Source: Mucilaginibacter oryzae
GTDB taxonomy: Bacteria; Bacteroidota; Bacteroidia; Sphingobacteriales; Sphingobacteriaceae
Length of the DNA: 64,000 bases
Direction: 5' to 3'
NCBI RefSeq assembly: GCF_003148845.1
Contig: NZ_QGHA01000001.1
Location: 1,116,001-1,180,000 of the forward strand
Positions 34,401 through 43,630 of this stretch are shown in pieces. The notes below the pieces were generated by a model. The model saw only the letters and a list, made by a program, of their open reading frames with translations, did not search any database and was not told the origin of the DNA. Position 1 is the stretch's first letter. Each line of letters starts with the position of its first letter. Both the position numbers and the translations under genes were made by a program.

Positions 34401-35489
34401 GACGTAACCTTTACCATCGAGATCAGGAACAACGGCCACCTTATCCCCTATGAAATGCGAGAAAAGATTTTCGAGCCATTTTTCAGGATGAAAGAATCGG
34501 AAAAACAAATTGGCACAGGGATTGGGTTATCGCTATCACGTTCGCTGGCCGAATTACACAAAGGATTGTTGGTGTTGAATAAATCAATGAACGGTTTTAA
34601 TATTTTTAACCTTACTTTGCCCATTCACCAGGAAAAAGAGTTCGACCTGCAAAACACACCCGATGAGTACGAACAACCAGGCCTAAGTAACAGAGAGGAG
34701 AATATTGATTTTATGAAACCGGTTATACTTTTAGTGGATGACAATCCTGAGATATTGGACTTTATTTCGGACGATCTGAGCGATAAGTACTCGGTGCTTA
34801 AAGCCCATAACGGCCAGGAAGCACTGGATATGATCGATATCGAAAACATCCAGTTAATCATCAGTGATGTGATGATGCCCGGCATTGACGGCTTTGAGCT
34901 TTGCAAAATAGTGAAAACCAATTTTGATCACAGCCATGTGCCCATCATCCTGCTTACGGCAAAAAATACCCTGCAAAGCAAAATCGAAGGTTTGGAAGTT
35001 GGAGCCGATGCCTATATCGAAAAACCTTTCTCGCCTGAGCACCTTCAGGTACAGATAGCCAACCTGCTTATTAACCGCAATAAGATCAGGGAGCATTTCG
35101 CAAGTTCACCGCTGGCCCACATCAAATCGATGGCCTATTCAAAACCTGATGAAAGCTTTTTGGATAAGCTGAACGGGGTGATTTATAAAAACATTCAAAA
35201 CGCTGATCTGGACGTGGAGCAAATAGCCAATTTGATGAATATGAGCAAACCTACACTTTACCGCAAAGTGAAAGCTATATCAAACCTAACTATTAATGAA
35301 CTGATCAACATCACCCGCTTAAAAGCCGCCGCGCAATTGCTGGAAGAGGGTGATTATAAGATATACGAAGTGGCCAACATGGTGGGCTATAGTTCGCAAT
35401 CGCACCTGGGGCGTAACTTTTTAAAGCAGTTCGGCACCACGCCAACCGAATATCAGCAGGCTAAACGGAATAAAATCAGGCAGGTTTGA
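31497..35489 (+). CDS. Hybrid two-component system (HTCS) PUL regulator
   Basis: A 1330-residue one-protein two-component system. The frame is open 50 codons further up (to 31347), but a TTG start at 31497 gives a proper signal peptide (LKPLYTLLLLLMVFCGICNA) just after a promoter. Two sets of beta-propeller repeats (about 25-690) and a Y_Y_Y domain (about 700-780) face the periplasm. A membrane helix lies near 785-810. The kinase has His832 in NVAHEIRTP and an ATPase domain with NNAIKYGN. The receiver has Asp1124 in ISDVMMPG, and an AraC-type HTH forms the C-terminus (about 1230-1325). It binds oligosaccharides in the periplasm and activates the divergent SusC operon. Confidence 0.95.
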   Translation: MKPLYTLLLLLMVFCGICNAQPYYFRHYQVEQGLSHNTVYCVLQDKRGFLWFGTKDGLNCFDGYSFKIFRHNPTDTSSIANNMVHTLHIDKQGTLWVGTDEGLDRYNELTETFIHINKANINGVRSITSDERDNCWFVAGRSLIKYDPKTGKKTDYGFYQNFDATSVAVVNNKVWVSTTVGTINCLNQAANTFESYNVFQNTKKVTTKYIEKVYTPGNGKIFIGTNAQGFKLFDVNDHSCKDILSNNPDGTAIFVRDFVKYSDDEYWVATESGVFIYNTRKGTFVNLRKHYNDPYSISDNAVYSVWKDFEGGVWAGTYFGGVNYYPRQYTTFNKFYPGPDANSLKGNVVREICKDMYGNLWLGTEDNGLNKLSPDKKTWTHYYPGGESTISNTNIHGLLAVGNELFIGTFERGLDIMNIKTGKVERVYLAGNGANDLKSNFIICFCKTRQGLILIGTTRGVYRYNMASRDFTLIDRLPPYDFVYSIIEDHNGKIWVGTIRDGVYCYDPVNNTSYQLAYRHPIKNALNTTTVNGIFEDSNNMLWFATEGLGLWRYDPGKNTYKFYDLNTGFPSNYIFRLMEDNAKNLWISTTRGLVSLNLNNGLQKTYTKANGLLSDQFNYNSSFKDDDGTMYFGCVKGMISFNPASFKQNHFSAPVYITGFQVHNREIAVKGADSLLSQSIISTKKINLDYNQSSFSIDFAALSFPSPEMTRYKYTMKGLDKGWTDLKRNRKVYFTQLQPGHYTFVVKAADNNGNWTPYETALEINIAPPFWQSVWAYIAYGLLFLYTGYYLLRSYHRRTREKNKRIIEILENDKEKQIYNAKIEFFTNVAHEIRTPLTLIKGPMEKVIKKAEHVPEIQNNLRIMEKNTNRLLDLTNQLLDFRKTETNGFSLSFVKTDITELVADTFIRFKPMAEQKNLHYTFIHSAKSVYAYVDIEAFTKIVSNLINNAIKYGNTEVEIELEEQKESDVTFTIEIRNNGHLIPYEMREKIFEPFFRMKESEKQIGTGIGLSLSRSLAELHKGLLVLNKSMNGFNIFNLTLPIHQEKEFDLQNTPDEYEQPGLSNREENIDFMKPVILLVDDNPEILDFISDDLSDKYSVLKAHNGQEALDMIDIENIQLIISDVMMPGIDGFELCKIVKTNFDHSHVPIILLTAKNTLQSKIEGLEVGADAYIEKPFSPEHLQVQIANLLINRNKIREHFASSPLAHIKSMAYSKPDESFLDKLNGVIYKNIQNADLDVEQIANLMNMSKPTLYRKVKAISNLTINELINITRLKAAAQLLEEGDYKIYEVANMVGYSSQSHLGRNFLKQFGTTPTEYQQAKRNKIRQV

Positions 35490-35588
35490 TTTTGATTAAA
35501 TGACGGCTTTACTTACAATATCCCGGAAGGGCGTGGCCTCACGCCCGATTACCTATCTTGCAACAAGAATAACATGACACGAAACTCG

Positions 35589-35720
35589 CTGTTCGATTTC
35601 TCTGACTTCGAATCAGCTATGCCTGGAGTTTGCAACTCCAGGATGTATTAAATTATAGTTTGTATAAATATGGAGTTGCAAACTCCACGCATAGTCGTCC
35701 GAAGTTGGAAACTCGGACAG
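35589..35720. repeat. Fold-back repeat, MITE-like (132 bp)
   Basis: The two halves are imperfect inverted copies: CTATGCCTGGAGTTTGCAAC on one side against CTATGCGTGGAGTTTGCAAC read from the other strand. Further outward similarity runs to CTGTTCG and CTGTCCG ends. Each half carries its own hairpin (TGGAGTTTGCAACTCCA). It lies between two convergent genes and codes for nothing visible. Upstream, GGGCGTG-GCCT-CACGCCC (35529-35546) is a possible terminator of the regulator gene. Confidence 0.7.
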
Positions 35721-35748
35721 CTAACGGCAGATTATATCAAGAGGAAAT

Positions 35749-37071
35749 CTATTTCCTTGTATGCAGCTTTGTCAACGCAAACTGCCCAATCCGCTCTCCT
35801 TCATCAACGCCGTTGGTTATAGAAGGCATGTAATGGATGCCTCCGTAAAACCTGCTCATGGCAGCTTCCTTTGCAGCGGCCCTAAACGAATCAAACTTCC
35901 TTACCGGGATAGAAAACTCTAACTCCGTCGAATCTGCAAAAGAGAAGTTCTCGCCAAATAATTTACTCAATACCACTGCCGAAGCCGTTGAAACCACGCT
36001 ATGCCCGCTGGTATATTCGGGGAAAGGCGGGGTTTGCAGTAATGGCGTCCAGCTTTGCTCAATGTATTGATTGATGTAGGTTTCGGGGCGGATCACTTTG
36101 CTGCGGTATTTTTCGTCCCAGCAATTAATAAAACTATCGGCAATAACCACCGCTACACTGGCGTAAGCCTCGGCGCTACGGATGTAGTCGGCCCGGGCTT
36201 TACGGCAGGCCAGTGCGGAGATATTGATCCAATGCCCTCCCGGTGAAATCTTCTTGGTGGCAAACATGGTATGCCCGTTAATATTTACTTTAAAAGGGTT
36301 ATCATCCCAGAAGGTAGCGACGGTGTTTTGATCCTCAGTTAAGTTTTTACCTGCGTCCCGTACTGCCATTGCCAGCTTATAAAAATTACTGCCGGGTATA
36401 GTGGAGAAAGTAAAAGGATGCAAAGGTTTAAACTGTTGTGCCGAATCGAGCAGGAACGGGCGAATCTCGTTCCAGTGCGGTTCAACCCCTTTCATGTAAG
36501 CCGGTGGCGTTGGTTTCCAACTGGCATCATCGGTTTGCACATCGTATCTGGATAACGAGCGGGTGTGTTTATAGTTATCCTTACCTGCCCATTTGATAAT
36601 CCTGTCAGCTATCAGTTTTCCATATGCTATCGAGTTCTGATAAACACTATCGGGCATGCCGGTGTCTTTAAACTCCTGCATCAGCTTATCATGAAAACCC
36701 TCAATGCGGCCCTCGCTCATCACCAGGATTTTTCCAACGGTCAGTACCGCGTGCGATGCCGAGAGGGCAAAGCAATAATGTTTGCCGGGAACAGGTTTTG
36801 GTACAGAATCAAGGCCTTTCAATTGCCCTTCGAGCGACAGGTATCTGGAGTCGCCGTTGCGTGCTGCCTCATAAGCGGCTACGCTGATATAGGCATAAAT
36901 ACGACTGGCCACAGGTGGCGAATAAATATCATGCCTCACCACATCGGTAACATCTTTTATGGAACGGTGAATGAAATCAGGGTTTTCGGCAGCTTTTTTC
37001 CAGCTTTTATTGCCGCATGACGAACAAGCTATAATGAATGCAATTACAGTTGCCAGGTAAAAACGCTTCAT
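35749..37071 (-). CDS. Vanadium-haloperoxidase/PAP2-family lipoprotein
   Basis: A 440-residue lipoprotein (lipobox near Cys19, IIACSSCG). Its C-terminal half has the PAP2/vanadium haloperoxidase signatures: RPETYINQY (about 320-328), PPFPEYTSGHSVVSTASA (about 340-357) and SRFYGGIHY (about 410-418), which supply the phosphate or vanadate ligands. In Bacteroidota such proteins are named for the fold; most are probably acid phosphatases unless vanadate is bound. It is divergent from the large FG-GAP lipoprotein gene, with which it may share regulation. Confidence 0.85.
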   Translation of the reverse strand: MKRFYLATVIAFIIACSSCGNKSWKKAAENPDFIHRSIKDVTDVVRHDIYSPPVASRIYAYISVAAYEAARNGDSRYLSLEGQLKGLDSVPKPVPGKHYCFALSASHAVLTVGKILVMSEGRIEGFHDKLMQEFKDTGMPDSVYQNSIAYGKLIADRIIKWAGKDNYKHTRSLSRYDVQTDDASWKPTPPAYMKGVEPHWNEIRPFLLDSAQQFKPLHPFTFSTIPGSNFYKLAMAVRDAGKNLTEDQNTVATFWDDNPFKVNINGHTMFATKKISPGGHWINISALACRKARADYIRSAEAYASVAVVIADSFINCWDEKYRSKVIRPETYINQYIEQSWTPLLQTPPFPEYTSGHSVVSTASAVVLSKLFGENFSFADSTELEFSIPVRKFDSFRAAAKEAAMSRFYGGIHYMPSITNGVDEGERIGQFALTKLHTRK

Positions 37072-37310
37072 GTTGATGAGCAGAACGGGATTAATCAGTT
37101 TAAAATGGTTGCCGCAAGTGGCTGTGCTTCAAAGCTAACAGTTAATGCCGATGTAAGGATGAACCGATACTATTTAACTAACTTTTGATACAATTTGCAG
37201 AAACTAAAACAGCAAAATCCATTTTCTTTACCGGAGCTTATTGCGTTGTGCCCAATAAGTTAACGCTTAACCAAAGCATAAACCATCAACTAATTATTAA
37301 CTATTGCTGC

Positions 37311-40300
37311 ATGATTAAAAGTTTACCCCTAAAGCTTAAACTACCTGCCTTTTTATTGCTTATTTTTTGCCTTGGCTGCTCAAAAAAGCAATCTGGCCCT
37401 ACACTTTTTAAATTGCTTGATGCCTCGCAAACAGGCATTGATTTTAAAAATACCATTACCGAAAGCGATAGCATCAACATCCTCAACCATCCTTACCTGT
37501 ATAACGGCGCGGGTGTTGGCATTGGCGATTTTAACCATGATGGCCTGCCCGATGTTTACTTTGCGGGTAACATGGTTGCCAACAAGTTATACATTAACAA
37601 GGGCTCCTTAACTTTTAAAGATGCCACCGAAGCCGCGGGCGTAGCCGGTAATGGCGATTGGTATACCGGTGTATCGGTAGTGGATATTAATAACGATGGC
37701 TGGCAGGATATTTATGTTTGCTCATCTTTTAAAAATGACCCTAACCACCGTAAAAACCTTCTTTACATAAACCAGGGAACAAACAAAGATGGTATCCCTG
37801 CCTTTAAAGAATCGGCAGCGGCTTACGGCCTGCAGGATACCGGCTACAGCACCCAGGCCGTATTTTTTGATTACGACCATGACGGCGACCTGGATCTGTA
37901 CCTGCTCACCAACTTTTTAGGCAAGGAAACCCCGGTGGCCTATCGCCCCAAATTAACAGACGGCAGCGCTACCAATAACGACCGTCTGTACCGCAACAAC
38001 GGCAACAACACGTTTACCAATGTAACCAAAGCGGCCGGTATTTTAATAGAAGGCTTCGGGAACTCGGTAGCTGTTTGCGATGTAAATAATGATGGCTGGC
38101 CTGATGTATATGTGGGTAACGATTTTATATCCAACGATGTACTTTGGGTAAACAACAAAAACGGCACGTTCACTAACCGTGCGGGCGAGTATTTTAAACA
38201 CACGGGCTGGTCGGTTATGGGATCGGATATGGTGGATATCAACAACGATGGCAAAGCCGACCTTATATCCCTTGAAATGCTACCTGAAGAAAACGTACGC
38301 AAAAAAACCATGCTGGTTGGCGATAACTATATCACCTACATCAACAATAAAAAATTCAATTACGAACACCAGTACATCCGCAATGTATTGCAGTTAAACC
38401 AGGGGCAAACACCTACAGGTCACCCACAGTACAGTGAGATAGCCTACCAGGCAGGCGTTTACCAGACCGACTGGAGCTGGACACCGCTGGTTGCCGATTT
38501 TGATAACGATGGCTACCGCGATATGATGATCACTAATGGCTATCCGCGCGATGTAACTGACCTTGACCATGCCCTTTACAGTAACGACCAGGGCCGTACG
38601 GTTAAAGAAAATACAACATTAGCTGCTGCCGATTCGTTCCCGGTAGTAAAAACATCAAGCTACGCCTTCAAAAACAAGGGTGGTTATTTGTTTAAAGATC
38701 AATCAAAAGCCTGGGGCATCGTAAAACCAACCTTTTCCACCGGAGGCGTTTATGCCGACCTGGATAACGATGGCGACCTTGACCTCGTTATCAACAATAT
38801 TGACGATAATGCTTTTATTTATGAAAACACCTCCAACACTAAAACACAGGTAGCCAAAGATCATCACTATCTTAATGTAGCCTTACAAGGCGATACCAAA
38901 AACGTAGGCGGCATTGGCGCTACTATCCGCATTTATTACAAAGGCAACCAGCAATTTTATGATCAGCAGCCTTGCCGCGGCTATATGAGTACGGATGATG
39001 CCCGCGGGCATTTTGGTATCGGTTCGGCTTCGATAGTCGATTCATTGCGGATTAGATGGCCTGACGGTAAAACGCAGTTACTTACCCATGTAAAAGCAAA
39101 CCAAACGCTTAACCTGCAATATAAAAACGCAACGGGATATTATCCGCCTGATGCACCCGGAAAAATCACGCCGGTATTTCAGCCTGCAAATAACGCCGCG
39201 GGCATTAAATATGTACACCAGGAAAAAGACGCCATCGACTATAATATTCAGCCTACCCTCCCCCATAAATTAAGCCAGTACGGCCCGTGTATTGCCGTTG
39301 GCGATGTGGACGGCAATGGTTACGATGACCTTTTTGTTGGAGGTGCGGCAGGCAGCAAAGGCGTATTCTTTATGCAGGATGCCAATGGTCATTTCACTTT
39401 GGATAATAACCGTTTTATCCACGAGGATTTTAAAGAAGAAGAAGATATGGGCGCGTTGTTGTTTGACGCGAATGGCGATGGCTTCCCCGATCTGTACATA
39501 GCCAGCGGCAGCTACGAGTTTCCGAAAGGGCACACCACCGCCCAGGACAGGCTATACATCAACGATAAAAAAGGCCATTTTACCCGGGATATTGCCGCGG
39601 TACCGGTTGAATACGATAACGGCTCATGCGTTCGCGCCGCCGATTTTGACGGCGACGGTGACCTGGATCTGTTTGTCGGCTCACGCTCTGTCTCCGGGTC
39701 TTATCCCTCATCGCCGGTTAGTCATTTGTTCAGGAATGATGGCGGTAAGTTTACCGATGTAACCGCCAGGCTGTGCCCTGATTTAGAACGCGGCGGTATG
39801 GTCACCGATGCGCTATGGTCTGATTTTGACAAGGATGGTAAAGCCGACCTGGTGATAGTTGGCGAATGGATGCCTGTAACCTTCTACAAAAATAACGGCC
39901 ATGGCTTCAGCAAAATCAAATCGGGCATTGACGATCATGTGGGCTGGTGGAACAGCATCGTATCCGGCGATTTTAATAACGATGGCAACATCGATTATGT
40001 AGCCGGTAACCTGGGCCAAAACTCCAACTATAAAGCATCGTTCGACAGGCCCATGACTATCATGGGTAAAGACCTTGACGGCAACGGATCATTCGATGCC
40101 ATGATATTTTGCTTTATGAAGGATGAAGACGGCTCACAAAAACCCTTCCCGATGCATACCCGCGATGATTTGATCAGCCAGTTGATCTCTATCCGCAAAA
40201 AATATCCGAGTTACCGCGGTTTCGGCCACGCCACCATGGATGATCTCTGGCCCGAAAAAGATAAAGAAGGCGCTGTGGTATTAAAAGCTACCGACATGAG

Positions 40301-40862
40301 CACCAGCCTCATTACCGGCAAAGGCAACGGAACCTTCAGCATCAGCGCGTTGCCACAGGATGCACAGATGGCCCCGGTTTACGGCATGGTAGCCAAGGAT
40401 GTTGACCACGATGGTAACCTTGATTTGGTAATGGTTGGTAATGATTTTGGCATGGAGCCGTTCACCGGCCGCCATGATGCCTTTATGGGTTTATATATGA
40501 AAGGCAACGGTAAAGGCGGCTTTACAGGCTTAACCGTTGCCAATAGCGGTATTTATGTTGCCGGCGATGGTAAAGGTTTGGCCTGCGTACAATCAGCCAA
40601 AGGCGAACTTTTGGTAGCTACGCAAAACCAGGATAGCGTTAAAGTTTTTCGTAGTACGGCTGTTATTCCGGGTAAACGTTATGTCAAGCTAAAACCTGAC
40701 GATTTTTATGCAGATATCACATTGAAAAATGGTGGTAAGAAACATGTGGAGTTTTATTATGGATCTACTTATTTGTCGCAATCATCAAGGGTATTGGAAT
40801 TGGATAGCAGTGTTGCCGATGTAGCGATAACGAGTTATAATGGCAGGAAACGTAAGGGTTAA
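37311..40862 (+). CDS. FG-GAP/VCBS-repeat lipoprotein with ASPIC/UnbV domain
   Basis: A 1183-residue surface lipoprotein. The frame is open to 37185, but ATG 37311 begins MIKSLPLKLKLPAFLLLIFC with a lipobox ending LGC. Many Ca-binding FG-GAP repeats of the type DFNHDGLPDVY and DINNDGWQDIY form beta-propellers on both sides of an ASPIC/UnbV (CRTAC1-like) domain at about 530-610 (GGIGATIRIY, RIRWPDG). Proteins of this design often accompany PULs; a role in glycan or protein binding is likely, and no catalytic site is seen. It is a single large gene, divergent from the haloperoxidase-like gene. Confidence 0.9.
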   Translation: MIKSLPLKLKLPAFLLLIFCLGCSKKQSGPTLFKLLDASQTGIDFKNTITESDSINILNHPYLYNGAGVGIGDFNHDGLPDVYFAGNMVANKLYINKGSLTFKDATEAAGVAGNGDWYTGVSVVDINNDGWQDIYVCSSFKNDPNHRKNLLYINQGTNKDGIPAFKESAAAYGLQDTGYSTQAVFFDYDHDGDLDLYLLTNFLGKETPVAYRPKLTDGSATNNDRLYRNNGNNTFTNVTKAAGILIEGFGNSVAVCDVNNDGWPDVYVGNDFISNDVLWVNNKNGTFTNRAGEYFKHTGWSVMGSDMVDINNDGKADLISLEMLPEENVRKKTMLVGDNYITYINNKKFNYEHQYIRNVLQLNQGQTPTGHPQYSEIAYQAGVYQTDWSWTPLVADFDNDGYRDMMITNGYPRDVTDLDHALYSNDQGRTVKENTTLAAADSFPVVKTSSYAFKNKGGYLFKDQSKAWGIVKPTFSTGGVYADLDNDGDLDLVINNIDDNAFIYENTSNTKTQVAKDHHYLNVALQGDTKNVGGIGATIRIYYKGNQQFYDQQPCRGYMSTDDARGHFGIGSASIVDSLRIRWPDGKTQLLTHVKANQTLNLQYKNATGYYPPDAPGKITPVFQPANNAAGIKYVHQEKDAIDYNIQPTLPHKLSQYGPCIAVGDVDGNGYDDLFVGGAAGSKGVFFMQDANGHFTLDNNRFIHEDFKEEEDMGALLFDANGDGFPDLYIASGSYEFPKGHTTAQDRLYINDKKGHFTRDIAAVPVEYDNGSCVRAADFDGDGDLDLFVGSRSVSGSYPSSPVSHLFRNDGGKFTDVTARLCPDLERGGMVTDALWSDFDKDGKADLVIVGEWMPVTFYKNNGHGFSKIKSGIDDHVGWWNSIVSGDFNNDGNIDYVAGNLGQNSNYKASFDRPMTIMGKDLDGNGSFDAMIFCFMKDEDGSQKPFPMHTRDDLISQLISIRKKYPSYRGFGHATMDDLWPEKDKEGAVVLKATDMSTSLITGKGNGTFSISALPQDAQMAPVYGMVAKDVDHDGNLDLVMVGNDFGMEPFTGRHDAFMGLYMKGNGKGGFTGLTVANSGIYVAGDGKGLACVQSAKGELLVATQNQDSVKVFRSTAVIPGKRYVKLKPDDFYADITLKNGGKKHVEFYYGSTYLSQSSRVLELDSSVADVAITSYNGRKRKG

Positions 40863-40911
40863 GGCTCTCTGAATTAACCAACTAAGCTAAGCAATTCTGG
40901 GCGAAGCAATC

Positions 40912-41073
40912 CTGGTGGAAGTTTAGCGACAGCGTAACTTCGACCTAAACTGTGTTTAAGCTTTCAACTTAACTTTATAACATTTCATTTAGCGAGTTCC
41001 AATGCCGGACCTCGCAAGCAGAATGCTTTCAATACTTTGGGTCGAAGTTACGCTATCGCCAAACTTCAACCAG
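40912..41073. repeat. Repeat family B, copy 2 (162 bp)
   Basis: Begins CTGGTGGAAGTTTAGCGACA and ends, on the other strand, with CTGGTTGAAGTTTGGCGATA. It shares internal blocks TTTAAGCTTTCAACTTAA and AAGCAGAATGCTTTC with the copy at 11387-11535. The two copies differ mainly in a central insert, and both lie just after a plus-strand gene. Confidence 0.8.
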
Positions 41074-41109
41074 TGCTTGGGCTAAGCTTCAACCAGAGTT
41101 CGATCAAAA

Positions 41110-41141
41110 AGAAACGCCGGGCAGTGTACCCCGGCGTTTCT
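41110..41141 (-). terminator. Terminator of the second GH2 gene
   Basis: AGAAACGCCGGG and CCCGGCGTTTCT form a 12-bp stem, followed by TTTTT on the minus strand, 20 bp past the GH2 stop. The plus-strand side lacks a T-run. Confidence 0.92.
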
Positions 41142-41160
41142 CTTAACATCAAAGCTAATA

Positions 41161-43389
41161 TTACTGCTTATTTTTACTCAACACCGAAATCCCGGCATCA
41201 ATATACTGCCCGCCTACGGTTTGGTTACAATGAATAGCGATCACGTTTTTGCCGTTCAACCTCAATGCGGCTTTACTTTCGGGCGTCATTTGCACAATGG
41301 CATAGCCTGATGTGTAGCCTTCTTTTATGGCAGCTTTAACACCGTTGATATAAACCTCGCAGGCATCATCATGATGTAATGACAGCACCAGTTCATCTTT
41401 ATTGATGTTGGATACATTCAGGGTAAACTCCTGCCTCATCCAGATATCCTTACCATCCCAAACAGTTTTAACAACCGCTCCGGGAGTTTCTTTCGTTCCG
41501 AAACCGGCCTCTCCCTGTTTCCATGCCGCATCGTTAAATTTCTCGCCAAACCAGCCGTAAGCAGGTTTATCAAAGGTATATTTCCAGGTGCGGGCGTTGT
41601 TTTTTGATGATGGCAACACCTCGCGGATATAAGCCTCGCCGTGAATGATCTTATCGTTTGATGCCTTGATGGTTTCTACAGGGGCTTTTACAATTTCACG
41701 GTCGTAGGTCATTAAGCCGTTCAATTCCACTTCTACGTCGGTTGTTTCGGTGTATACCGCCGCACTCAGTCCTTCGTTGGTTTTGTAGATCACCAGGTCG
41801 TTGGCAAACTCATCATACAGATCGGTATAAGCTTTCTGGTTATCCATCATGATGTAAGTCGGACCGGTTTTCCAGGTATGGTTCGGGATGATATAACCGA
41901 TACCGCCATACTCACCACAAGCCAAAATCTGTGTTTTGCCTGATGGCGCGGCAGGTGGCGGATAGCTGTGGATGTCCAGGAAATCGCCCACACCAAAATG
42001 GCTGCCACCGCTGGCCTGGTTAATCAAGCGCGAGTTGTCCAGCTTACGCACCAGGTTAACAAGCCCCGGGGTATTATGCTGGCCCTGCGATTCGTTAAAC
42101 ACTACCCAGGTTACGATAGAAGGTGAGTTCCAGTGTGTTTTGATCATGCGGATAAGTTCCGAAGCATAGGCGGCAGTATCAACCGGCGGGGTATGCTCGG
42201 TGTACGAGTTAGCCGATGGCATATCCTGCCAGATCAGCAACCCGAGTTTATCTGCCCAGTAATACCAGCGGTAAGGCTCAACTTTTATATGCTTGCGCAC
42301 CATGTTGTAACCAAAATTTTTGATCATTTGCAGATCGTTTTTGATAGCCGCGTCGGTTGGCGCGGTATAAATACCATCCGGCCAGAAACCCTGATCCAAC
42401 GGACCGATCTGGAACAAAAATTTATTGTTCAGAAAAAGTTTTTTATAGCCATCCTGCTCGCCCATCGAAATCTTGCGCATACCGGCATAACTGCTTATGG
42501 CATCAACCTTTTTGCCGTCTTTTTCTAAAGTAATCCCGAGATCATATAAAAACGGGGAATCAGGCGACCATAATTTGGCGTTTGGCACGGCTATTTCAAA
42601 ATCGGCATTGGGCTGGCCTGAAGCTGTACTTACTACATGGCCGCCATCTTTAACTTTTACATTAACCGTGTAACCGGCTGCTGCTGCCGCTGTGACATTT
42701 AATTTAATTACTGATTTATCAATATCAGGAGTGATGCGGATATCATTAATGCTCACAGCAGGTACAGGCTCCAGCCAAACCGTTTGCCAGATCCCGGTAG
42801 TTGAGGTGTACATAATGCCCTGCGGATGCAAGGTTTGCTTGCCGCGTGGTAAACCTGCATCGTCGGTGGGGTCATAAACCCTTACGGTAAGCTCCTGCTC
42901 ACCTGCACCTTTTATAGCCGATGTAATATCAAAGCTAAACGGATCATATCCGCCTTTATGTACGCCCAAACTTTTACCGTTTACAAATACTTCGGCTTCA
43001 TAATCTACAGCGCCAAAGTGCAACAGGATGTGTTCACCTTTCCATGATGCGGGAACCGTGAATTTACGGCGGTACCAAATGCGGTCATGTTGTTCCATCA
43101 CGCCTGATAAAGCCGACTCAACCGGGAAAGGTACGAGGATAGTTTGCGATAACTTACCTTGCGGAACGGCTTCGCCGGGAGTGCCCGGCTGGTATTGCCA
43201 AAGGCCGTTGAGGTTCATCCATTTTTCGCGCGCCAGCTGCGGGCGCGGATAATCGGGCAATACGTTCTTAGGGTCAACATCTTTGGCAAAGCGTGTCATC
43301 AAAACCGCTTTTTTAGGGTGCCATTCCTGCGCCTGCACAAAATACGGCAAGGCGGCAACGGCAAGTACAATAAATTTTTTAATGCTCAT
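41161..43389 (-). CDS. Secreted GH2 hydrolase with C-terminal sugar-binding domain
   Basis: A 742-residue exported GH2 enzyme (signal peptide about 1-20), paralogous to the 613-residue enzyme at 23544. Domains follow the same order, with acid/base Glu433 in FNESQGQ and nucleophile Glu493 in GEYGG. It then adds about 130 residues, a second galactose-binding-like beta sandwich (about 605-735) absent from the paralogue. Substrate: beta-galactosides or alpha-L-arabinopyranosides on pectic or hemicellulosic side chains, inferred from context. It has its own terminator and lies beyond the terminator of the arabinose operon, so it is a separate unit. Confidence 0.88.
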   Translation of the reverse strand: MSIKKFIVLAVAALPYFVQAQEWHPKKAVLMTRFAKDVDPKNVLPDYPRPQLAREKWMNLNGLWQYQPGTPGEAVPQGKLSQTILVPFPVESALSGVMEQHDRIWYRRKFTVPASWKGEHILLHFGAVDYEAEVFVNGKSLGVHKGGYDPFSFDITSAIKGAGEQELTVRVYDPTDDAGLPRGKQTLHPQGIMYTSTTGIWQTVWLEPVPAVSINDIRITPDIDKSVIKLNVTAAAAAGYTVNVKVKDGGHVVSTASGQPNADFEIAVPNAKLWSPDSPFLYDLGITLEKDGKKVDAISSYAGMRKISMGEQDGYKKLFLNNKFLFQIGPLDQGFWPDGIYTAPTDAAIKNDLQMIKNFGYNMVRKHIKVEPYRWYYWADKLGLLIWQDMPSANSYTEHTPPVDTAAYASELIRMIKTHWNSPSIVTWVVFNESQGQHNTPGLVNLVRKLDNSRLINQASGGSHFGVGDFLDIHSYPPPAAPSGKTQILACGEYGGIGYIIPNHTWKTGPTYIMMDNQKAYTDLYDEFANDLVIYKTNEGLSAAVYTETTDVEVELNGLMTYDREIVKAPVETIKASNDKIIHGEAYIREVLPSSKNNARTWKYTFDKPAYGWFGEKFNDAAWKQGEAGFGTKETPGAVVKTVWDGKDIWMRQEFTLNVSNINKDELVLSLHHDDACEVYINGVKAAIKEGYTSGYAIVQMTPESKAALRLNGKNVIAIHCNQTVGGQYIDAGISVLSKNKQ

Positions 43390-43573
43390 AATTGCAGGTA
43401 ATAAAGTAGGATAACAGTTTTATTCAAACTATTTAAACCGGCCAAATTGGCTTTTGAATTAATTATTTCGCATTAAAAATAGGTGATAATCCGGCCTAAT
43501 TTTAACGTTTGCTGATGTTTGATTGGTTTTGAAGAAAAGTTGATACAATTTGTTGCGATATCCGGCAGCTGAT

Positions 43574-43612
43574 AAAAAGCAGGAGAAGGTATCCCGCCTT
43601 TCCAGCTTTTTT
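43574..43612 (-). terminator. Terminator at the end of the arabinose operon
   Basis: On the minus strand GCTGGAAAGGC and CCTTCTCCTGC pair imperfectly around GGGATA and are followed by TTTTT. It stands 19 bp after the stop of the GH43 remnant and probably served that gene when intact. Confidence 0.65.
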
Positions 43613-43630
43613 AAAACCGGGTAATAATTT

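Noticed and set aside
35749-37071. A true halogenating enzyme
   Set aside because: The fold and ligand motifs are shared with acid phosphatases; halogenation cannot be claimed from sequence.
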